A stretch of 25,233 nucleotides of DNA from positions 1 through 25,233 of the forward strand of contig LUJP01000101.1 in the NCBI GenBank assembly GCA_001689535.1. Reading direction: 5' to 3'. Below are positions 15,250 to 22,421 of the stretch, in pieces. The position numbers were made by a program, and so were the translations under genes. The notes under the pieces are model-generated. The model had not been told where the DNA came from, ran no database searches, and saw only the letters and a program-made list of their open reading frames with translations. The DNA comes from Bacteroidales bacterium M5. Lineage in GTDB: Bacteria > Bacteroidota > Bacteroidia > Bacteroidales > Muribaculaceae. Numbering within the stretch: position 1 is the stretch's first letter; each line of letters opens with the position of its first letter.

Positions 15250-16071
15250 GTGATCCAGCAGCCACAGAACAATCCATCTGACTCAACTCGCCGCGACCGC
15301 GCCATAGCAGCCTTCGCCACGGTTTTAATCGCCGTGGGTGTGCTTCTGGTGCTGATTACCGCCGGATTGCATTTCAGTCCTGTGGCCGACCGCGTGTGGC
15401 CGCCGGTTGACTCTTCCGAGCTGCTTTTTGAGGGTGAGTACGTGAAGCTGGGCGATGTTCCCCGCCCCGTGGCCCAGGAAGCTCCGGCCAGCGAACGCCG
15501 CAACAACACCGAGGCTGTTCCCGAGACCCACGACCGCACCGACGCCGGTCCGGCCGGAGAAGAGCCCACGCCGCTCGTATCGTCAGAGCGCGAGTCGGCC
15601 ATGAAAACCGAGCCTAAGCCCAAGCCTGAGAAGCCTGGGCCCACCAAAGAGGAAATAGAACGGCAGGAGGCCGAGAAACGGCGCAAGGAAGAGGCCGGAC
15701 GCATAAGCAAGCGCGTGAACTTCGGCGCCTCGAAATCGAAAGGAAATTCAGGGGAGGGTACTCCAGGATCGCCCAACGGCAATGCTGACCACGGCGCCCT
15801 CTCCGGCGCTCCCGGCACCTCCCTCTCGGGCCGCACGCTCGAATCGTGGAGCAAACCCACCGGCCGCGCCACCGGCCGCATAGTCATATCGGTGCGTGTA
15901 AACCGTCAAGGACACGTGGTAAGCGCCTCATATCGCTCAGGAAGCGGTGCGGTGGCATCATTGACCGCCGCGCGCCAGAGCTGCGTTCAGGCAGCCTTGA
16001 AATCACGTTTTTCCGTGAACCTCGAGGCGCCAGCCGAACAGACCGGCACTATTTCCTATAATTTTGATTGA
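15250..16071 (+). CDS. TonB-family energy transducer
   Basis: Membrane-anchored periplasmic protein of 273 residues that should couple the ExbB-ExbD proton channel to outer-membrane receptors. It has a cytoplasmic head, one transmembrane helix (about 20-41, AFATVLIAVGVLLVLITAGL), a charged periplasmic linker rich in Pro, Glu and Lys (TEPKPKPEKPGPTKEEIER around 115-135), a glycine/serine-rich stretch, and a C-terminal TonB domain (GRIVISVRVNRQGHVVSASY to the end). It starts with GTG at 15250: the frame has no ATG, GTG or TTG between this codon and the in-frame TGA at 15211-15213. Many TonB paralogues exist in Bacteroidota, so I leave the symbol blank. It ends 37 bases from the convergent permease gene. 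Confidence 0.9.
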   Translation: MIQQPQNNPSDSTRRDRAIAAFATVLIAVGVLLVLITAGLHFSPVADRVWPPVDSSELLFEGEYVKLGDVPRPVAQEAPASERRNNTEAVPETHDRTDAGPAGEEPTPLVSSERESAMKTEPKPKPEKPGPTKEEIERQEAEKRRKEEAGRISKRVNFGASKSKGNSGEGTPGSPNGNADHGALSGAPGTSLSGRTLESWSKPTGRATGRIVISVRVNRQGHVVSASYRSGSGAVASLTAARQSCVQAALKSRFSVNLEAPAEQTGTISYNFD

Positions 16072-16108
16072 ATTTTGTGGTTATAAGTCTTATAAATCTT
16101 ATAGCTGC

Positions 16109-17323
16109 CTATCGGCGCCTTGACTGAATGGCGGCGGTGATGAGGGCCACCAGAAGGCCCGTTACGAATATAAGGGCGGCCACGGCGAGGATGTCGGTCA
16201 GTTCCACTGCCACGGGATATATGGAAATGGAGAGTTTAGAGGGGTCACCGTTGAGTTTTATGAAGCCGCCCCACTGCTGGGCAAGGCAGAGAATCACGCC
16301 GAGCACTATGCCCGCTGCACCCCCGAGCATAGAGATGAGCCATCCCTCCCACACGAAAATATGCCTTATTGTCGATTCTGAGGCTCCTAAGGCCCGAAGT
16401 GTGGCCATATTGGGGGTTTTCTCTATAATGAGCATGGAGAGCGTGGAAATGACGTTAAACGAGGCGATGACAAGTATGAAAGCGAGCATAAGGAAGGTAA
16501 TCCATTTCTCGACCGCAATCATGCGGAAGGACTCGCTTTCCTGCTCCAGGCGCGTGAGCACGCGGAAACCGGCGCCGAGAGCTTTCCCTACCTCGGCGGC
16601 GCCTTCTTTTTCGGTAAATCCGGGACGGAGGGACACGGCGAGCGACGTGGCCTCGGTGGTATATTCAAAGAGGTTGCGGGCGCTCTGCAGGGGCACTATC
16701 ACGCCGTCGGTGTCGTAAGCGGTTTCCTCCACCTGATACACGGAGCCAACTATCAGCGAGTCGCTGCGGAAAGCGCCCATGGGATTGGCGGGGTTGATGC
16801 GGCCTACGCGCCGCGGGGTATAAAGGGCAAGATAGTCATAGAAGCCGGGGCGTGCGCCCAAGGCTATGGCTACGCCCACGCTCAGCGAGGCGTAGTGCCA
16901 ATGGTCGTCCTGGAGTATGAAATCGCCGTCGATCACCACCGAATCTATTTTCACTATGCGGGAGAACAGCGAGTCGACGCCGATAATCTGCACCGGCATC
17001 TGGCGTCCGTTGTAGATTGCAAGCCCCTGGTCGCTGATCATGGGAGCCGCGTGGGCTACGGGCGGCATGTCTGCGACGGCGCGGCACAGCGAGTCGGCAT
17101 CGGCTATCGTCTTGCCTTCGGCGGCCACAATCATAAGATCGGGGTCGATGAAGGAGATGCGGTCGTAGGCCAGCCGGGTGAAGCCGTTGAACACCGACAG
17201 CACACACACAATGGCTATGGTGGCCACGGCCACACCGGCCACCGACACCGCCGAAATCACGTTGACGGCGTTGTGGCTCTTGCGCGAGAGCAGATAGCGC
17301 AGGGCTATGCGCAGTGCTACCAT
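16109..17323 (-). CDS. LolC/LolE-type ABC transporter permease (FtsX domain)
   Basis: Inner-membrane permease of 404 residues, of the type that extracts lipoproteins for transfer to the outer membrane. It starts with the family block ALRYLLSRKSHNAVNVISAV, followed by the first transmembrane helix (VAGVAVATIAIVCVLSVFNG, about 28-48), a large periplasmic domain (about 50-270), and three C-terminal helices (about 276-300, 322-348, 372-396) in the FtsX arrangement, with NMATLRALGASESTIRHIF between the first two. One cytosolic ATPase (LolD) is expected as partner but is not in the window. It follows rbfA by 62 bases, an adjacency I recall from other Bacteroidales. Whether it is LolC or LolE cannot be told; many members of this phylum have a single such permease. 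Confidence 0.9.
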   Translation of the reverse strand: MVALRIALRYLLSRKSHNAVNVISAVSVAGVAVATIAIVCVLSVFNGFTRLAYDRISFIDPDLMIVAAEGKTIADADSLCRAVADMPPVAHAAPMISDQGLAIYNGRQMPVQIIGVDSLFSRIVKIDSVVIDGDFILQDDHWHYASLSVGVAIALGARPGFYDYLALYTPRRVGRINPANPMGAFRSDSLIVGSVYQVEETAYDTDGVIVPLQSARNLFEYTTEATSLAVSLRPGFTEKEGAAEVGKALGAGFRVLTRLEQESESFRMIAVEKWITFLMLAFILVIASFNVISTLSMLIIEKTPNMATLRALGASESTIRHIFVWEGWLISMLGGAAGIVLGVILCLAQQWGGFIKLNGDPSKLSISIYPVAVELTDILAVAALIFVTGLLVALITAAIQSRRR

Positions 17324-17385
17324 TTATGTTGCTGCTGTTAGTTGGTGATGAATGGATTGCCGGACGGATGGGTCCGGAGCGATTG

Positions 17386-17796
17386 TCAGGCTTCCGGAAG
17401 TTCTTTCTTTTCGGGGGCTTCGGGCAACTCTTTCTCGGGGTGGGCGGGATGATTGCGCGCGTCGGCCTCAAGAAGATTGTCTATATTTTCGATATAGTCC
17501 AGCGAATCGTCGAGATAGAAGGCGAGTTCGGGAGTCTTGCGCAGCTGATGGCGCACAATCTGTGCCAACTCATAGCGGATGGTCTTGCTGCTGGCGTTGA
17601 TGCTCTGGATTACCTCGGCTGCCTTGTCGGAGGGGAAAACCGACAGATAGGCGCGGGCAATGCTCAGGTCGGGCGATACGCGCACGGCGCTCACCGACAC
17701 CAGCACACCGCGGAGTTTCGAGGTCTGACGACGGAAAATCTCACTAAGCTCCTTCTGGATGAGGCGCGATATTTTTGCTTGACGGGTTGATTCCAT
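17386..17796 (-). CDS. rbfA: Ribosome-binding factor A
   Basis: Small KH-like protein that binds the immature 30S subunit and assists maturation of the 16S rRNA 5' end. Residues 1-105 carry the typical core: QAKISRLIQKELSEIFRRQ, LVSVSAVRVSPDLSIARAYL, FPSDKAAEVIQSI, and IRYELAQIVRHQLRKTPELA followed by FYLDDSLDYIENIDNLL. The start at 17796 (MESTRQAKIS) gives 136 residues; an in-frame ATG at 17865 would add 23 residues with no family resemblance and would lie on top of a promoter-like site. The last 16 residues hold a duplicated Glu-Leu-Pro-Glu-Ala string and extend beyond the usual end. Identity is firm. Confidence 0.95.
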   Translation of the reverse strand: MESTRQAKISRLIQKELSEIFRRQTSKLRGVLVSVSAVRVSPDLSIARAYLSVFPSDKAAEVIQSINASSKTIRYELAQIVRHQLRKTPELAFYLDDSLDYIENIDNLLEADARNHPAHPEKELPEAPEKKELPEA

Positions 17797-17872
17797 AATC
17801 TGTGAAAAATATGTGGTTGTTTTGCCAAAACCGGCTTTTGGTATATAACGCTCCTGCTGCGGCAAAGGCTCA

Positions 17873-17880
17873 CAAAGTTA
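17873..17880 (-). promoter_or_regulatory. Candidate -7 promoter element for rbfA and the Lol-type permease
   Basis: Minus-strand TAACTTTG, an exact TAnnTTTG match, 76 bases before the rbfA start. A second match in the same direction, TAAGTTTG, lies at 17962-17969. Neither has a good -33 TTTG. The 245-base gap 17797-18041 also has to hold the manC promoter on the plus strand, for which I find no convincing match. Confidence 0.35.
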
Positions 17881-18041
17881 ACATTTTTCGCCAAAAATCG
17901 GAGAACGGTTCCTAAAAATGGAGCGCCGGCACTAAAAATTGCGTGCGTGGCTATGGAATGTCAAACTTAATGGTTAACTTAGCACCCATAGCCATCAGAC
18001 GGGTCGGCTTCAGGCGTGACCCGCCCCAAAATCAACCCACT

Positions 18042-19130
18042 ATGTCAGACAGACGCCAACACAGATATTGCGTGATCATGTGCGGAGGCATAGGAAGCCG
18101 TTTCTGGCCCTATAGCCGCACCGATGTGCCCAAACAGTTCATTGATTTTTTCGGAACCGGCACTTCCCTGCTTCAGATGACCTACGAGCGCATGCTGCCG
18201 CTTGTGGACAAGGAAAGGTTTATAGTGATAACCAACGCTAAGTATGTGGAGCGTATAAAGGAGCAGCTTCCCGAGCTTGATGACAGCCAGATACTGGCCG
18301 AGCCCGACCGCCGCAACACTGCTCCGGCTATTGCCTGGGCCGCTTACCATATCCGCGCTCTAGACCCTGAGGCTTCGATGATAGTGGCTCCGAGCGACCA
18401 TTTGATTACCCGTGAACACATATTTGAGAAATGCGTGGAGCGAGGCTTTGATTTCGTGGAAACCCATGATGCGCTGCTTACCCTCGGCATCACTCCCACC
18501 CGTCCCGAAACGGGCTACGGCTATATACAGATAGGTCAGGAGACCGAGCCCGGATTACTCAAGGTCAAGACATTTACCGAGAAACCAGACCGCGAGCTGG
18601 CACAGGTGTTTCTCGATTCAGGAGAGTTTTTCTGGAACGCCGGTATTTTCCTGTGGAAAGCCGAAACCATAATCGCCGCCCTGCGTCGCTATGTGCCTGA
18701 CATCGCTGCTGAATTCGACCGTGGTGAAGGTGTGTTCGGCACTCCGGAGGAAACTGCATATATCAACAGCACTTTTGCCTCGTGTCCGTCCATATCCATT
18801 GATTTCGCCGTGATGGAAAAGGCCTCCAATGTATACGTGGAGTGTGTAAATTTCGGCTGGAATGATCTCGGCTCATGGAGTTCGCTCTATGAGACGTCGC
18901 CTAAGAATATCGACAGCAATGTGACGCAGAACAGCAATGTGATGGCCTACGGCTCTTCGGGCAACATTTTCATGGCGCCTTCCGACAAGCTTGTGGTCGT
19001 TTCGGGCCTCCACGACTGCATAGTGGCCGACGCGGAAGATGTGCTTCTGATCTGCCCCAAGAGCGAGGAACAGAAAATCAAGCAGATAGTAAACGACGTT
19101 GAGCTTCGCTTCGACGGCAAGTATCTCTGA
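18042..19130 (+). CDS. manC: Mannose-1-phosphate guanylyltransferase
   Basis: Forms GDP-mannose from mannose-1-phosphate and GTP, supplying GDP-mannose and GDP-fucose for surface glycans. The 362-residue protein has the N-terminal nucleotide-binding signature VIMCGGIGSRFWPYSRTDVP followed by KQF, then AEPDRRNTAPAIAWAA, VAPSDHLI, RPETGYGYIQIG, FTEKP, FFWNAGIFLWK and SIDFAVMEKA, all in family order. It lacks the C-terminal phosphomannose isomerase domain of the fused form. The start at 18042 (MSDRRQHRYC) was chosen over an in-frame ATG at 17943, whose 33 extra residues do not resemble the family. It stands alone between rbfA and frr, and its transcript should stop at the hairpin at 19203-19243. 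Identity firm. Confidence 0.95.
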   Translation: MSDRRQHRYCVIMCGGIGSRFWPYSRTDVPKQFIDFFGTGTSLLQMTYERMLPLVDKERFIVITNAKYVERIKEQLPELDDSQILAEPDRRNTAPAIAWAAYHIRALDPEASMIVAPSDHLITREHIFEKCVERGFDFVETHDALLTLGITPTRPETGYGYIQIGQETEPGLLKVKTFTEKPDRELAQVFLDSGEFFWNAGIFLWKAETIIAALRRYVPDIAAEFDRGEGVFGTPEETAYINSTFASCPSISIDFAVMEKASNVYVECVNFGWNDLGSWSSLYETSPKNIDSNVTQNSNVMAYGSSGNIFMAPSDKLVVVSGLHDCIVADAEDVLLICPKSEEQKIKQIVNDVELRFDGKYL

Positions 19131-19202
19131 GGTTCCTGGGAACGTCGGCATCCTTGCCCACAGAATACCCCATAGACTGAAATTTCAAAGCTTAAACGCA
19201 AA

Positions 19203-19243
19203 AAATGCGAGGCAAACTGCAGAATGTGGTTTGCCTCGCATTT
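19203..19243. terminator. Bidirectional intrinsic terminator between manC and frr
   Basis: A perfect 15-bp inverted repeat (19203-19217 with 19229-19243) encloses an 11-base loop. The stem reads AAATGCGAGGCAAAC on the plus strand. For manC transcripts it is followed by a T-rich stretch (ATTTATTTTATT). For minus-strand transcripts it is followed by a run of six T (GCATTTTTTGCG), so it can serve both convergent genes. It starts 72 bases after the manC stop codon. Confidence 0.8.
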
Positions 19244-19261
19244 ATTTTATTGATAGTTTAT

Positions 19262-19395
19262 TACTTCGCGAACGTCGGCTACTGGGAGCGACGGCCTCCG
19301 GCCGTCGGTCGGTGAAGGGGATTAAAAATCCTGGTCGGGGAGGACGCCGAACTACCCAGTGATAGGACCTTCCCAGAGAAGCTCCAGGCGAAGTA
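19262..19395. other. Highly structured 134-base element between frr and the shared terminator
   Basis: The element begins and ends with perfectly complementary arms (TACTTCGC 19262-19269, GCGAAGTA 19388-19395). Inside, CTGGGAGC (19282-19289) pairs with GCTCCAG (19381-19387) with one bulged G. GACGGCC-tcc-GGCCGTC (19290-19306) forms a perfect 7-bp hairpin, GGAT-taaaa-ATCC (19319-19331) a small one, and GAAGG (19314-19318) can pair with CCTTC (19368-19372). Competing pairs (ACTGGG/CCCAGT, TCGGC/GCCGA) also exist. On the minus strand it starts directly after the frr stop and is followed by the terminator, so it would form a folded 3' untranslated region or a 3'-derived small RNA. I do not recognise it as tRNA, tmRNA, SRP RNA or RNase P RNA. 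Folding either strand gives nearly the same shape, so strand is undetermined. Confidence 0.45.
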
Positions 19396-19953
19396 TCACA
19401 CCGTGAGAATTTCTTTTTCTTTGGCGGCAAAGAGGTCGTCGATCTGTTTGAGGTATTTGTCGTGGAGCTTCTGAACCTTGGCTTCGGCATCCTTCTCAAC
19501 GTCCTCGGGCATACCCTGTTTGACGGCTTTCTTGAGGCCGTCGATGGCGTCGCGGCGGGCGTTGCGCACCGATACCTTTGCAGTCTCGGCCTCGGCCTTG
19601 GACTGCTTTACGAGCAGCTTGCGGCGCTCTTCGGTGAGCGGGGGAATGCTGATGCGGATTACTTCGCCGTTGTTCTCGGGCATTACACCGAGTTCGGAGT
19701 TGATGATTGCTTTTTCAATCTCCTTGAACATTGCTTTCTCCCAGGGAGTGATGGTGATGGTGCGGGCATCGGGCACGCTGATATTGGCCACGTTGCTGAT
19801 GGGCGACATTGCTCCGTAGTAGTCCACGCGAATGCCGTCGAGAATCTTGGGGTTGGCTTTGCCGGCGCGGATGTGGGCCAGGGCTTCGTCGAGGTATGCC
19901 ACGGCGAGTTCCATTTTCTCTTCCGCGGGGTCGAGATAGTCTTTTACTTCCAT
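19396..19953 (-). CDS. frr: Ribosome recycling factor
   Basis: Splits post-termination ribosomes together with EF-G. The 185-residue length from the start at 19953 (MEVKDYLDPAEEKME) equals the usual family length; an in-frame ATG at 19977 would run into the end of pyrH. Landmarks: LAHIRAGKANPKILDGIRVDYYG, NVANISVPDARTITITPWEK, MFKEIEKAIINSELG, and IRISIPPLTEERRKLLVKQ, followed by the long helix with AKVSVRNARRDAIDGLKK. It follows pyrH by 20 bases, the classical pyrH-frr pairing. The stop codon directly abuts the structured element at 19262-19395. Identity firm. Confidence 0.97.
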   Translation of the reverse strand: MEVKDYLDPAEEKMELAVAYLDEALAHIRAGKANPKILDGIRVDYYGAMSPISNVANISVPDARTITITPWEKAMFKEIEKAIINSELGVMPENNGEVIRISIPPLTEERRKLLVKQSKAEAETAKVSVRNARRDAIDGLKKAVKQGMPEDVEKDAEAKVQKLHDKYLKQIDDLFAAKEKEILTV

Positions 19954-19973
19954 ATTGCAGAGTTTTAAATGAT

Positions 19974-20684
19974 TCAATATACGGTTGTTCCGATGGGTTC
20001 GCCGGCAATTACTTTGGCAAGGTTGCCGGGGGTATCCATGTCGAACACCACGATAGGCAGCCCGTTTTCGCGGCAGAGGGCCGTGGCGGTGATATCCATC
20101 ACGCGCAGGCCGCGGCGTATCACCTCATCGTAGGTTATTTCAGTGAATTTGGTCGCAGAGGGATCTTTTTCGGGGTCGGCGGTGTACACACCGTCGATTC
20201 TCGTGCCTTTCAGCATCACGTCGGCGCGTATTTCTATACCGCGCAGGGCGCTGCCCGTGTCGGTGGTGAAATAGGGGTTTCCGGTGCCTCCGGCAATCAC
20301 AGCTACTGCGCCCTTTTCAATGGCCTCGATGGCGCGGGAATTGCTGTACTGCTCGCCGATGGGAAACATGTTGATGGCCGTGAGCAGTTTTGCCGGCTGG
20401 CCTATCGACTCGAAGGCCGAGCATAGGGCGAGGGAGTTGATGGTGGTGGCAAGCATTCCCATCTGGTCGCCTTTCACGCGGTCGAAGCCTTTGGAAGCTC
20501 CCTGCATTCCGCGGAAAATGTTGCCTCCGCCTATCACTATGGCCACTTCCACACCTGAACGCACCACGTCGGCAATCTGGTTTACGTAGTCGTTCAGACG
20601 CTGTGAATCTATTCCGTGGCCTTGCGCTCCGGCCAGCGATTCGCCGCTGAGTTTCAGCAGCACTCTATGATACTTAGCATTCAT
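19974..20684 (-). CDS. pyrH: Uridylate (UMP) kinase
   Basis: Phosphorylates UMP to UDP in pyrimidine nucleotide synthesis; bacterial PyrH is hexameric and belongs to the amino-acid kinase fold. The 236-residue protein shows VLLKLSGESLAG (4-15), IVIGGGNIFRG, VKGDQMGMLATTINSLAL, GTGNPYFTTDTGSALRGIEI and VMLKGTRIDGVYTADP, the ordered signature of the family. Its start at 20684 lies about 30 bases after a well-formed promoter-like sequence, so it and frr probably form their own transcription unit even though the nucleoside kinase gene lies only 47 bases upstream on the same strand. Identity firm. Confidence 0.97.
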   Translation of the reverse strand: MNAKYHRVLLKLSGESLAGAQGHGIDSQRLNDYVNQIADVVRSGVEVAIVIGGGNIFRGMQGASKGFDRVKGDQMGMLATTINSLALCSAFESIGQPAKLLTAINMFPIGEQYSNSRAIEAIEKGAVAVIAGGTGNPYFTTDTGSALRGIEIRADVMLKGTRIDGVYTADPEKDPSATKFTEITYDEVIRRGLRVMDITATALCRENGLPIVVFDMDTPGNLAKVIAGEPIGTTVY

Positions 20685-20713
20685 GATTCTGATTTATGGG
20701 GGTATTGTTTTCG

Positions 20714-20744
20714 CAAATATAACCCAAAAGGCTAATATTTGAAA
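20714..20744 (-). promoter_or_regulatory. Candidate promoter for pyrH-frr
   Basis: On the minus strand, TTTC (20744-20741) is followed after 19 bases by TATATTTG (20721-20714), close to the Bacteroidota consensus TTTG-N19-TAnnTTTG. The predicted start of transcription is a few bases further, leaving a leader of roughly 20-25 bases before the pyrH ATG. The -33 half lies inside the last codons of the nucleoside kinase gene. It is the best-formed promoter in the window. Confidence 0.5.
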
Positions 20745-22396
20745 GAGGAGCCGCCCAGAAATTCGCGCAGCAGCGAGGTGGAGGGCACTAAATTCTCGGG
20801 GATGGAGCAGAAATAGCTCAGGAATGTGCGCAGGCGCGACGACTCGGCATATTCGGGAATGTCGTGGGGAACGGTGCGCAGCAACGCCTCAGCACGGTCC
20901 TTCATCACTCCCAGCTCGAAGAGCAGCGAGGAATTGAATGTGGCGTCGGCGTTTTCCTGGAAGGGGAAAATCCACTTCTCCTCGCCGCGGCGCACGCTCG
21001 GCCAGCGGCGTATGGTGTCCTGCGGACTCACGCCGCGGTATTTCGCATCACGGATTATGCGGCGCAGCAGGCGGTTGTCGGTGGTGGGAATCCAGTTGTG
21101 ATCGTCGATGGAGATGGTGGTGAGCGCCGACACGTAGATGAGGAATTTCAGCCGCTGCTCCACATTGGCCGTAAGCTCTGGATTCAGTCCGTGGATACCT
21201 TCTATAAGGAGTATCGAATGGTCGGAGAGTTTTATCCGGTTGCCGCGGTATTCTCGTGCGCCTGTGGCGAAATTGTAGTAGGGAAGTTCCACTTCCTCGC
21301 CCGCGAGAAGGCGGTTGAGGTCGGAGTTGAACAGCTCGAGGTCGAGGGCGTGGAGCGACTCGTAGTCATAATCGCCGTTTTCGTCCAACGGCGTGCGGTG
21401 GCGGTCAACGAAGTAATCGTCAAGCGAAATCATTTTAGGCTCCAGCAGGTTGGTCATCAACTGGATTGCCAGGCGTTTGGTGAATGTGGTTTTTCCCGAT
21501 GACGACGGGCCTGCTATCATCACTATTCGGGCTCCTCCGGCTTCGAATTGCGTCTTTATCTGGTTTGCCAGCGCGGCGAAGCGGTTGTTGTGGAGCGCCT
21601 CGGCCACGTTGATGAGCATTGCGGTGTCGTCTTTTTCTACTGCCTCGTTAAGTTCGCCCACATTGCTCACACCCACGATACGGTTGAACGCCAGATAGTC
21701 GGTGAAGGCGCGATACATCTTTTCCTGTGTGACGGGCTGTGCGGGCGCATCCGTCTGCCTGTCGATTCCCAGAAGCAGGAAGCCTTCCTTGTAGGGAAGC
21801 AGGTCGAAGTAGGGGAGCAGTCCGGTGGAGGGCGCAAGTGCGCCGTAATAGCTGTCATAAACGCCGTCAAGCGAATAATACACGGTGTAGGGCTCGTGGA
21901 GTGTCGAGAGAAGCTTCACCTTGTCGTCGAGCCCCTGGGCGCGGAACAGCTCTATGACGTCGGAGGTGCGCCGTTCCATGCGCTTGAACGGGATGTCGCG
22001 GTCAACGAGTGAGCGGATGTGCGCGCGCATGGCCGCTGCATTTTCCTCTGTAGGTTCCACCCCGGGAATGCGGGCATAATATCCGCGTGAGATAGAGTGC
22101 TCTATAACGAGTCTGTGGCCGGGAAACAGCGAGTTCACGGCATGGTAGAGCATCATGCACAGGGAGCGAACATAGGTGCGTTCGCCCGACGGAGTGTGGG
22201 CCGACATGAACTCGAGGTTTTTCGGAGAGAAGAAGGGGAAATTCAGGTCTTCCGATTTGTTGTTTATGCGGGCCACTACTGGACGGAACGGTATTTCGTC
22301 GCGGAAGCGCCGGTAGATATCAAGAGGGGTGTCGCCGCCGGTTATTCCTATATAGCGGCCGAGATTTGTGCAGTAGACTGAAAGACGGTTTGACAT
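20732..22396 (-). CDS. Nucleoside (uridine-type) kinase with ThrRS-like TGS/SAD N-terminus
   Basis: Protein of 554 residues combining two parts. The N-terminal part (1-60) resembles a TGS domain and is followed by a segment (about 66-110) like the second additional domain of threonyl-tRNA synthetase, including FPGHRLVIEHSISRGYY (91-107). The C-terminal part is a P-loop kinase of the uridine kinase/phosphoribulokinase family, with Walker A GPSSSGKTT (296-304), MISLDDYFVDR, and LLIEGIHGLNPEL. The fusion is widespread in Bacteroidota and Firmicutes and usually annotated as nucleoside kinase; its physiological substrate is poorly known. Start at 22396 (MSNRLSVYCT) is natural, 25 bases after the upstream glycosyltransferase gene, so it is probably the last gene of that unit. 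Family assignment confident, exact substrate not. Confidence 0.9.
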   Translation of the reverse strand: MSNRLSVYCTNLGRYIGITGGDTPLDIYRRFRDEIPFRPVVARINNKSEDLNFPFFSPKNLEFMSAHTPSGERTYVRSLCMMLYHAVNSLFPGHRLVIEHSISRGYYARIPGVEPTEENAAAMRAHIRSLVDRDIPFKRMERRTSDVIELFRAQGLDDKVKLLSTLHEPYTVYYSLDGVYDSYYGALAPSTGLLPYFDLLPYKEGFLLLGIDRQTDAPAQPVTQEKMYRAFTDYLAFNRIVGVSNVGELNEAVEKDDTAMLINVAEALHNNRFAALANQIKTQFEAGGARIVMIAGPSSSGKTTFTKRLAIQLMTNLLEPKMISLDDYFVDRHRTPLDENGDYDYESLHALDLELFNSDLNRLLAGEEVELPYYNFATGAREYRGNRIKLSDHSILLIEGIHGLNPELTANVEQRLKFLIYVSALTTISIDDHNWIPTTDNRLLRRIIRDAKYRGVSPQDTIRRWPSVRRGEEKWIFPFQENADATFNSSLLFELGVMKDRAEALLRTVPHDIPEYAESSRLRTFLSYFCSIPENLVPSTSLLREFLGGSSFKY

Positions 22397-22421
22397 ATTT
22401 AGATAGTGAGGGAGTTAGAGT

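Noticed and set aside
15218..15253. Eleven-codon frame (MITQFPQTADQ) between exbD and the tonB-like gene
   Set aside because: Ends at the GTG start of the next gene and could be read as a coupling leader, but the space is only 36 bases and nothing beyond chance supports translation.
16080..16104. Short palindrome TATAAG-T-CTTATA between the convergent tonB-like and permease genes
   Set aside because: AT-only stem of six pairs with no following T-run; too weak to call a terminator.
19262..19395. Reading the structured element as a tRNA, SRP RNA or RNase P RNA
   Set aside because: No anticodon-arm geometry, no GGAA/AGCAG SRP apical motif and no conserved RNase P core strings are visible on either strand.
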